In this document: piece after piece, positions 37,985 through 47,200 of the stretch
How the letters are laid out: every line of letters starts with the position of its first letter
Numbering within the stretch: position 1 is the stretch's first letter
NCBI RefSeq assembly: GCF_004115215.2
Contig: NC_041738.1
Location: 15,656,669-15,720,668 of the forward strand
Length of the DNA stretch: 64,000 nucleotides
Direction of reading: 5' to 3'
Source: Ornithorhynchus anatinus
Lineage: Eukaryota; Chordata; Mammalia; Monotremata; Ornithorhynchidae
Program-made: the position numbers and the translations under genes
Notes under the pieces: generated by a model
Told to the model about the DNA's origin: nothing
The model's database searches: none
The model's input: the letters and a program-made list of their open reading frames with translations, nothing else

Positions 37985-39551
37985 TGGAAGCGGCGGGGAG
38001 CGAGGGACCCTCGGGGGGCGGCGCGGCCGACCCCGAGCACCGGGAGGTGAGAGGGGCCGGGGGCCGGCGGGGATGGAGCCGCCCGTCCCCCCGCTCCTCT
38101 TCCACCTCCGTCCTTTCCCTCTCGCCCAGGCTTCGATGCCGCTGAGCCTCGCCCGGGCCGCGGAGGCCCGGGCGGCCTCCCGCCTCCGCCGGGACATCCG
38201 CAAATGCCAGGTGCGGGCCGCCCCCTCCCCACACCTCCGCCGCCCCCCGCCCCCCGAGCCCTGACCCCCGCCCCCTCTCCCGCAGGAGGCCTGCCGGGTC
38301 CTGGAGGCGGCCAGCGCGGCCACGCGGAGGGCGAAGGCGGCGGCGGAGGAGCGGGTCGCCGGGCTGCGGGCGGCCCTCCGGAGCGGGACCGGCCCCCGGG
38401 GCCCCGGGCCCCTGCCGCGGCTGGCGCTGGTGCTGCCGGCCCGACCGGCCCCCGGGCCCGGCCCGCCCCACCTGCGCCTCCGGCTGCCCCTGCGCGGGGG
38501 CTCGGCCCTCGTCACCTTCGAGGACGCGGAGGGTGAGGGGGGCCGGGGTCGGGACCGGGGCGGGGCCCGGGGGGCGGCGGGGGCCGAGCTGACGCCCCCC
38601 GGGCCGTGCCCCCTCGGCCCCCGCAGTGGCGCGGGCAGCTGGTGCGGCAGCCCCAACACGAGGTCCAGGTGGAGGACTGTCGTCTGCGTCTCGGAGCTCG
38701 GGCCCTGCACCTGCCCGCCCCGCTCGCCTTCCAGGTTTGGAGGGGGGGGAGGGGGGCGGCGGGTGACGGCCGGGGGGTGGGCCGGGGGCGGCGGCGGCGG
38801 CGGTGACCCTTCCCCGCATCCCCCCCCCCCCCCCGGCCCCTCCAGCTGTCCGGACGGCCGTGCGGCCGCAGGGCGCTGGTCAGCGGAATGCCCCCGGGGC
38901 TGGGACTGAGCGCGGACCAGTTGCTGGACAAGCTGGAACTTTTCTTCTGCAAAGCGTCACGCGGCGGCGGGGAAGTGACGGCCCGGGAGCTGCTGCTCGG
39001 GGGCCGGGCCGCCGTGCTGGACTTCGCGGAGGACGGAGGTGACGGGCGGGACGGGGCGGCACGGGACGGAGGGCCCCGCCCGGCCTCCCCCTAACCCCTC
39101 GCCCCCCCGCAGTGGTGGACCGTCTGTATCGCGTGGGCTGGTTCCAAGTGCCCCTGGGCAAGAGGACGGTGACCCTGGCGGTGACCCCGCACGTGAGCGG
39201 GGAGGTCAGCAACCTGGAGGTGAGGGTCGGAGTCGGAGGCCCGGGTGGCGGCGGTCCAGCCGCGCGGGGCCCGGCCCCCTGACTCTCCCTCTCTCTCTCC
39301 GTGTGTCTCTGGCCCTGCCTGCGTCCCCCTCCCTTCCCCTCACCCCTCGGGCCCGGCAGCTGGGCCATCTGCAGGCGCCTCGGACGGTCCTGCTGAGCGG
39401 CGTGGCCGACGTGATGGAAGAGTCCACCCTACGCGATGTCCTGGAGCTCCATTTCCAGAGACCCTCGTGCGGAGGCGGCGAGGTGGAGGCCCTGGTGTAC
39501 GTGGCCCCGGGCCGCCAGGGCTACGCCCTCTTCACCCCTGAAATCCACTAG
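37984..39551 (+). CDS. IFI35: IFI35, interferon-induced 35 kDa protein, 7 exons, one apparent +1 frameshift
   Basis: Interferon-induced partner of NMI, built on two NID (NMI/IFP35) domains. Exons: 37984-38046, 38130-38210, 38286-38532, 38627-38734, 38846-39038, 39113-39219, 39360-39551. Matches to human include LSGR-ALVSGMP, LLDKLELFFCKASRGGGEV, FQVPLGKRTVTLAV and LRDVLELHFQRPSCGGGEVEAL. The first two exons, encoding an Ala/Arg-rich N-terminus, are poorly conserved, so the start (AACGAAAATGG) is less certain. Exon 3 ends in phase 1 but exon 4 reads correctly (QLVRQPQHEVQVEDCRLRL) only if one G of the GGG at 38633-38635 is extra; consensus error is likely. It lies tail-to-tail with VAT1. Confidence 0.88.
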
Positions 39552-39633
39552 GCGGCTGGTGGGGGGTGGTAGGGTCCCACCTCCCCCGGCCTCGTTTCTG
39601 TCTCTGGTATTTGCCTATCGCGTCGTCTCTTCC

Positions 39634-39639
39634 GATAAA
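39634..39639 (+). terminator. IFI35 polyadenylation signal (variant)
   Basis: GATAAA, a known AATAAA variant, 83 bases after the stop codon. No canonical hexamer is closer. The VAT1 signal faces it about 110 bp away. Confidence 0.6.
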
Positions 39640-39745
39640 CCTGAAGCCAAAACGCACGGGGGTGGTTTTTGGGGGGCAAGTGGGGCGGGGGCCCCCGGCG
39701 AGCGGCTGGACAGACCCACAGAGGTGAGGACGGGCAGTCGGATGC

Positions 39746-39751
39746 TTTATT
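39746..39751 (-). terminator. VAT1 polyadenylation signal
   Basis: AATAAA on the minus strand, about 485 bases beyond the VAT1 stop. Confidence 0.75.
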
Positions 39752-40234
39752 GACACGGACGCAAGGCAGCACGGTGCGGGGGCTGGGGAGGACCAGTGTG
39801 GAGGTGAGGCTAGCGTGGGTGCCCAGAGAGGGCCTGGAGCGTTCGTTCCCGCCATGGTAGCCTCCCCCCTCCGGACCTCTGTAAACAAGGACTCGGGTGG
39901 GGCTGGCAAAGAGGGAGGGCGATGGGGGGAGGATAAGCCGACCTGCAGTCAGGGCCCCCAGGGGGACCCAGCTTCACCCCCCTCTTCCGCCCCCCTCCAG
40001 AAGGTCAGTCCTCGGGGGGAGTGGGGCAAGGAAATGGCACTCCGGCCACACGGCGCTCCCCACATGGCCCTGGCACGAGCGAAGCGAAAAACCTCAGAGC
40101 TGGACTTCCCTATCGGTCACTGCCGGGTGCCGACCGGGAAGCGGGGCGGGCGGGGGAAGCCCCGGTAGCCAGATTGAGCGGGGCCCTGGCTCTCTGCTCC
40201 GGCCACACGGCTCACCCCCGCCCACCGCCGGCCT

Positions 40235-43016
40235 CTAACTCTCGGCCGCCTCAGGGGCCGGGCCGGGCACCAACACGACTTTGCCCACGTTCTTCTTCTC
40301 CTGCATCTGCCGCATGGCATCGGTCACCTGGGGGGGAGAGGAGGGCATGGTTGGGGGCGGGGTGGGCAGCTGCATGTGTCTCCCGAGTCCTCAAAACACT
40401 TCTGAGGCCAACAGAGCTGCTTGGGTGGAAATGAGCACTGGCCCGGGCCCAACGGGCAGAAGGGGGAGGGGGTGGAGGGGCGGTGTGCGGAGCGGGTGGG
40501 CAGCCCCAGCGCGGCAGCTCTCTCTCACCTTCTCGAAGGGCCAGATGGAGTCGATGAGAGGCTTGATGCTGCCCTGCCGGTAGAGGTCCAGCAGGCGGGC
40601 CACCACGCCACTGACCAGCTCCACCTCCCCGTCCAGGTAGCCCAGGTGGAAGCCGCACACGGCGCGGTTACTCTGCAGCAGCTGCAGCGCAGAGACGCTG
40701 AACTGGCCCCACCACACCCGCGCCAGGGTCAGCAGGTTCCGCCGAGGGCCGGACAGCGCGTTGGCCGCTCCTGGGGGCGGAGGGGGAGGGGAGTGAAGGA
40801 GAAGAGCGGGGGAGAGAAGGCGGACCCCCCCCCACGCCAGCCCCCTTTCTCGGCTCCACCCCCACTTCCAGACCCACCCAACCCCCTCCCCGGCTCCGCC
40901 GCGGTCCCGCCACCCCCGCCCAGCCCACCGTAGGTGATGATTTTGCCCATTGGCTTCAGGAGGTGGAATCCTTTGCCGGTGTCAGCTCCGCCCAGGGGGT
41001 CCAGCACAATGTCCACTCCTGGGGAGAACAGGGGACAGAGCCAAATTGGAGGAGGAGAGAACCTAGGCCCAGCTCCCAGCCCCATCCTCCTCCTCCAGCA
41101 GCCGGCGCCCCCGGGAGACCTTGCGGGGAGACCTTCCGGATGGCCTCCACGTAATCGACCGTGTGGTAGTCGATGGATGGGTCACCCCGTGGTCCCGCAG
41201 CGCTGCGTGTTTGCTGGCCGACGCCGTCCCAAAAACCGTCACTCTCTCCACCGTCTTGCACAGCTGGATGGCCGCGGTGCCCACCCCGCCTGCAGGCACC
41301 AGATGTGGGATCAGCGTGGGGGGTGGGGGCCGTCTCAGCTCCTCTCCTACACCCCCACCCCCACCCCGGGGAAGATCCAAACCAGAGCCCCACAACCCCC
41401 GACAACCGGCAGCGGCCCAGGTCCAAGGGAGGCCGGGGGAAGGGCTGCAGGCCGGGGAATCCCCTGGATGGTCGGGTGGCCCTTAACTCCATCCAAATCG
41501 GGAGGGAAAACGATGGCAGGTCTCTATGGAATCCCCACGGGAGAAGCCGGCGGCGGACATGGGGACGGGGGGCAGTACCTGCGGCCATGTGCACCAGGAC
41601 GCTGTGGCCCGGGCGCAGGTGACCGAAGTCAAACAGCACCATGTAGGCCGTGATGTAGTTGACCAGCAGGGCCGCCGCCTCCTCAAAAGTCATGTTCTCG
41701 GGCATCAGGAAGGTCTGGTTGGCCGGGACGGTCACCTCCTCCTGCCACAGGCCGGAGCGGGCCAGGACCAGGACGCGGTCACCTTCCTGGGGCGGGAGGG
41801 GGCCGGTTAGGAAGATGAGGGGAAGGGAGGAGGCCGTTACATACAGCCTCCACTCGGAGAGCAGCTCAGTGGAAAGAGCCCGGGCTCGGGAGTCAGAGGT
41901 CTGTGGGTTCTAATCCCGGCTCCGCCACCTGTCAGTCGTGTGACTTTGGGCAGATCACTTCACTCCTCTGAGCCTCAGTTCCCTCATCTGTCAAATGGGG
42001 ATCAAGACCGTGAGTCCCTCGTGGGACCTCGTCTGTACCCCGGCGCTCAGAACAGCGCACAGCCCATAGTAAGCTCTTAACAAATATCATTATTAGGATT
42101 ATTACAGTTCCTCGAGGCCTAACGCGCGGTAGGTCTGGCCTGACTCGCTGTCCTCTCCGTGCCCAGACGTCGGGCCCGCCCCAGGGGGCTTTTGCCCTCG
42201 CCGGCGGGGCGGCAGGGCATCGAGGCAGCCGGGCCCGGGCGCCCCTGGCCGACGAGCCGAGCCGGGCCGGGCGGGCCGGGCCGGGCGGGGGGGGCCGCGC
42301 AGTCCCGCTCGCCGGGGACGAGGCCGGCGGGGGCGGCACCAGATGTTTCCCCTTTTTCCTCCGGCATCTCCCTGGGCGGAATCCGGGGGCGCGGGATGGG
42401 CGGGGGGGAGCGGAGCTGGACCCGGAGCCGAATCCGAACCCAGACCCCAACCCGACGGGCGGAGGCGCAAGACCCCGCGGCGCGCATGCGCACGGACGCT
42501 CCATTGTGTTTTTCTGCAGCGGGATGGGGCGGCGGGGGCGGGGAGGGTCACTCCCCGGGCCGCCCCCCCGCCCCCGCCCCCTGCCGCGGGATCAGGGGGT
42601 CAGTCCGATCGCGGCCCCGGGGGCTGCGAGACCCCCTCCGCCCCTCCGCCCCTCCGCCCCGGGCGCTCACCTTGCGGTCGCTGACCCCGTCGCCCACCGC
42701 CCTTACGCGCCGGCCGCCTCCATGCCCGGGGTCAGCGGCAGCGGAGGCAGCCGGTCGTAGAGGCCCTGGCGGGCCAGGAGATCGGCGAAGTTGAGTCCGC
42801 AGGCCCGGACGCGGACGGTCAGCTGGCCGGGCCGGGGGCGGGCAGGGCCGCCCGACTCTGCAGCTTCACTTTGTCGTAGCCGCCGAAGCCCGACAGCACG
42901 AGGCAGCGCAGGGTCGGGCCGGGGGCCGCCTCGGCCGCGGGGGGCGGCTCGGGGGCCTCGGGGGCCTCGGGGGCCTCGGGCCGGGGCGGGGGTCCCGCCT
43001 CCCCCGCCGCAGACAT
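40235..43016 (-). CDS. VAT1: VAT1, synaptic vesicle membrane protein VAT-1 homolog, 6 exons, three apparent -1 frameshifts
   Basis: Zinc-free medium-chain dehydrogenase/quinone-oxidoreductase family protein that binds NADPH and associates with vesicle and mitochondrial membranes. Exons in transcript order: 43016-42671, 41786-41579, 41289-41120, 41018-40929, 40770-40529, 40327-40235. Landmarks are [66 protein letters not shown] (nucleotide-binding loop), [21 protein letters not shown] and [16 protein letters not shown]. Exons 2, 4, 5 and 6 are clean. Exon 1 lacks one base near 42828 and another near 42707, and exon 3 one near 41174, each inside a GG/GGG/CCC run. With those allowed for, the length is about 383 aa (human 393). 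The exon 3 donor is weak (GTCTCC). Strong conservation on both sides favours consensus errors over gene loss. Intron 1 holds a Mon-1. Confidence 0.9.
41858..42104 (+). mobile_element. Mon-1 SINE in VAT1 intron 1
   Basis: Forward copy, antisense to VAT1, with box B GGTTCTAATCCC and an ATTATTAGGATTATTA end. Confidence 0.9.
42482..42492. promoter_or_regulatory. NRF1-type palindrome in VAT1 intron 1
   Basis: GCGCATGCGCA matches the NRF1 consensus and lies in the CpG-rich first intron of VAT1, about 530 bp inside the gene. Confidence 0.4.
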
Positions 43017-44221
43017 GGTCGGGGGGCGCGCGGCTGGCACCGACCCACCGACCCACCGACCGACGGAGGACCGGCGCGGCGCGGGGTGAAAAAAGCTCGG
43101 AGTCCGGGAGTCCGAAAGGGGCGGCGGCACAGGGAAGGGAAAGGCGGAGGGCGGGCGTCTCCGGCGCGGTACGATTTAAAGGGGCCACGGCGCCCCCCCC
43201 CGCCCCGCCCCGCCCGTCCCCGACCAACCCACCCGGGGGAGCGGGGGGCCCGAGGACACCGCGCCCCCACCCCGACGGTCGGCAAGGTCGGTGTTTCAAC
43301 CGTCAGCCCGAAGATGCCCGGCCCCCGGAACCTAGTCGGGGGTCTGGGGGGGCCCGGCCGGCCGCGGCGATCCGGCAGACGAAGCCGGTGCGGCGCGGTG
43401 CCGGTGGGGTGCTGTGCGGTGCGATGAGGTGGGGCCCTGCGGGGCCGGAGCGGGTTGGGACCCCCGCGCTCCCTTCTCACGCCTTCCCGCCAGGGGCCGC
43501 CAGAGGGCGCCGCCGCCCGAGCCGAGCCGAGCCGAGCCGATCCGAGCCGAGGCCAAAGTTTTCCCGGACAAGGGGGACGGGAAAGGGGGCCGGGAGGGAG
43601 GCCGGCGGAGCGGCCCCCGCGCGCTCCCCCGCCCCGCATCATTTCCCGCCGCGCGTGGCCGAGGGGAAGGCGGGCCCCGCCGCCGGCCCGCCCCGCCCCC
43701 GCCCCGCCCGCCGCCGCCGCCACCTCCTCCTCCAAGAATTCCCCAGGAAGGCCGCTAGGGGGCGGGGCCCGCTGCCTGCCTGTGGCCTGTGCCTGCGCCT
43801 GCCTGTGCCTGCATCCCGAGGCTCCATCCCTCCCCGCTCCCTCTTCCCCTGGCCGGGGCGGGCGGGGATGGGGATGGGGATGGGGATGGGGATGGGGGGC
43901 GGGCGGGCGGGGCCCGGGGCCCCGGGGGCCGGCGGAGGGGCGGGGACTGGGGAGGGGGAGGGGCTTGAGGGCGGTGGGGGGGGGCGGGGCCGGGCGGCGA
44001 AGGGGCGGGCGGGCGGGCGGTCGGTGTGTCTGTCCGTGTGTCGGTGGGTCGGGCGGGGGCGGAGGAGGGGCGGAGGGGGGCCGGGAGATGCCGGTGTCGG
44101 TGTCGGCGTCCCAGCCGTCGTTGGCAGCGATTGCGGCAGCGGCTGCGGGAGCGGCGGAGGAGGCGGGCCGGGCGGCGGGCTCGGGGGCCGGGGGCTCGGG
44201 GGCCGGCGCCTAGCCGGAGCC
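43017..44221. promoter_or_regulatory. Bidirectional VAT1/RND2 CpG-island promoter
   Basis: 1.2 kb of extremely GC-rich DNA between the divergent VAT1 and RND2 start codons. It contains no retroposon, unlike most intergenic DNA here. Features are GAGCC repeats at 43515-43550 and a (GGGGAT)n block at 43863-43900 followed by GGGC runs. Many long open frames on both strands are by-products of base composition. No TATA box is seen. Confidence 0.6.
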
Positions 44222-47200
44222 ATGGAAGGGCAGAGCGGCCGCTGCAAGATCGTGGTGGTCGGGGACGCCGAGTGCGGCAAGACGGCGCTGCTGCAGGTCT
44301 TCGCCAAGGACGCCTTCCCGGGGGTGAGCGCGCACACCAAACCCCCCGGACCGGACCGCACCGCACCGGACCGGACCGCACCGCGCGGGACCGCGCCGGG
44401 GGCCGGGGGCCGGGGGCCGGGGGCGGGGGGCTGGCCCGGGGGGGCCGGCCGGGCCCGGGCTGACCGCTGACCGCGTCCGCAGAACTACGTCCCCACAGTC
44501 TTCGAGAACTACACCGCCAGCTTCGAGATCGACAAGCGGCGCATCGAGCTCAACATGTGGGACACCTCGGGTACCGCCCCCCGAACCCCCGACCCCTCCC
44601 CAGCGCCTGGACCCGGCCGCCCGGAGGGGGCCGAGTCCCCCGCCCCGGGGGTCGAACCCTACGGCCGACGACGGGGGTCAGAAGGATGAAGGGTCGGACC
44701 GGAGACAGCCGGGGTCCCCCCCTTCCTCCTCCTAGACCCCGGGAGAGGGGGCCCCGATTTACCCCTCGGCTCTGCCTCGGACCCCCGTTGGGCCTCCCCG
44801 CGGCCGGGTGGACCCGTCGACCGACCCCTGATGACCCTCGACTTCTCAGGAAGGTGGCGGCGGGGGTCAGGTGGAGGTGGGGGGGGTGAAGCGAGAGAGG
44901 CGGTCCGGAACTTCCACCGTCACCATTCACTGTCGCGACATCACCGTGGACTGGCTCCCGGGGGTCGGGTCGGGTCGGTCTCGCCCTCCTCGACTCCCCC
45001 GGTGACTCAGGTCCCCGCTCCCCCAGGCTCGTCCTACTACGATAACGTCCGGCCGCTGGCCTACCCCGACTCGGACGCCGTTCTCATCTGCTTTGACATC
45101 AGCCGCCCGGAGACGCTGGACAGTGTCCTCAAAAAGGTGGGTGTGCGGCCGGGAGCTGGATGAGAAGCAGCGGGGCTCAGTGGAAAGAGCTCGGGCTTCG
45201 GAGTCGGAGGTCATGGGTTCCAATCCCGGCTCTGCCACTTGTCAGCTGTGTGACGGTGGGCAGGTCACTTAACTTCTCTGTGCCTCGGTCACCTCATCGG
45301 TAAAATGGGGATTAACCGTGAGCCTCACGAGGGACGAGCTGATGACCCTGGATCCACCCCAGCGCTTAGAACAGTGCTCCGCACATAGTAAGCGCTTAAC
45401 AGATACCAACGTTATCACGACGGGGTCGTCCCCCCACCGCCCACCCTCCCCGAACGCGGCCGCCGGCAGAGAAGTCGGGAGTGGTCTGAGACAGCGGGGA
45501 CCGGACCGGAGGAAGGACCCGAAGGCCGCTCTGTCCCGGGGGGCCTGGGAGAGACGGACCAGCTGGAGGGGAGAGGGGGAGAGACGCAGGGTTCCAGGGC
45601 TGGAGCTGGGAAGCGGAGCACAAGTTGGGGGAGCGGCCTGGCTCTCTTTAGGGTCACGAGTGCCACGCCACACTTTCCATCCCCTTCTCATCCACTCTCC
45701 CTGCTGTCCCATGTCCCCTTTTGGCCCCCACCAACTCTCTCTCGGGACCCACGGTCTCTCTCTCGGGCCCCAACGTCTCTCTCTCGGGCCCCATCGCCTC
45801 TCTCCTGGCCCCCTCCGTCTCTCTCGACCCCTGTCGTCTCTCTCCTGGTCCCCTCCTTCCCTCTCCTGGTCCTCACCCTCTCTCTCCTGGTCCCCACCGT
45901 CTCTCTCCTGGCCACCACTGTCTCTTTCCTGATCCCTGTCGTCTCCCTTTTGGCCCCAGCGGGTCACCGACCTACCGCTCGAGAGCCAAGGGCCCCTGCC
46001 CCCGTAGGCTTACTCATAGGCCCCTCATAGGTCCCTTTCTCTCCTAGTGGCAGGGAGAAACCCAGGAGTTTTGTCCCAGTGCCAAGGTGGTCCTGGTCGG
46101 CTGCAAGCTGGACATGAGGACAGACCTGGCCACCCTGCGGGAGCTGTCCAAACACCGGCTCATCCCCGTCACACACGAGCAGGTGAGTCCTGCCCCCCGT
46201 TGGACCCAAAGCCCTTGCAGGGTAGCCACGGGTCACGTGTCTGGTTTCCACCTTGTCTGTCCCCATCCAGTCCCGTGCGCGCATCGTCTGTGGGTGTGTC
46301 CGGGGGCATGTCCGTCTGGGCATTGGGGCCAGGGGTCTGGTGGGCTTGAGTGCCACCGCTGGGGCTCCTTCCTGGTTTGGGCCTCCCCCGCAGCCTGATC
46401 CTCCCTCACCCCCACCCCCAGCCTGCCCTGTATTCTGCAACCCCCAGCCTGCCCCATGTCCGGCCCTCCCCTGTCTGTCCCATGCCCAGCACCCCACCCT
46501 GGACCTGGTTCCAGCCCTCCCCTTTAAGTTCTGTGTCCAGCTCCACTGGCCTACTTCATGTCCAGCTTACCCCGTGTCCAGCCCCCCCATCCTGCCCGTA
46601 CCCAGCTCCATGTCCAGCTTACGCCATACCCAGCTCCCCCAGCCTGCCCCACATCCAGTACCCCCAGCCTGCCCCATATCCAGCCATCTCCTTTCTGTTC
46701 TGGGTCCAGCACCCCCAGCTTGCCCCATGTACAGCCCTCCTCTTTCTGTTCTGTCTATCCCCCTGGCCTGCCCATGTCCAGCTCCCCTGGCCTGCCCCAT
46801 ATCCAGCCCGTTCCATATCCAGCCCCCCTGACCTGTCCTGTGTCCAACCCCCCGGCCTGCCCCCTATCCAGCCCCCTGGCCTGGCCTCATGTCCAGATTC
46901 CCTGGCCCGCCCCGAGGCCGAGCCACCCCATGTCCAACCCCTCCGGCCTGCCCCCCCTCCAGCTTCCCCAGCCTTCCCCATGTCCAGCCCTCCCTGGCCT
47001 GCCTCATGTCCGGTCCCCCAACTTGCCCCATATCCAGCTCTCCCGGCCTGCCCTGTGTTCATCCCCCCTGGTTGCCCCCTGACCTGCCTTCTGTCCAGTC
47101 CCCCCCCAACCTATCTTGTGTCCAGCCCCTGGCCTGCGTCAGGTTCAGCCCCCCATCCTGCCTTGTGTTCAGCCCCCAAGCCTGCCTTGTGAAGTTGCCC

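Noticed and set aside
40235-43016. VAT1 as an old pseudogene
   Set aside because: Six exons with conserved sequence, five standard splice pairs, a polyadenylation signal and a promoter. The only lesions are one-base homopolymer changes, better explained by consensus error or a very recent event.
42791-44470. 559-codon open frame (+) across the VAT1/RND2 promoter
   Set aside because: It arises from extreme GC content with few stop codons, is antisense to VAT1 exon 1 and runs into RND2 exon 1 out of frame. It shows no conserved domain.
46350-47192. 280-codon open frame in RND2 intron 4
   Set aside because: A Pro/Cys/Ala repeat translated from the minisatellite; the opposite strand is open too.
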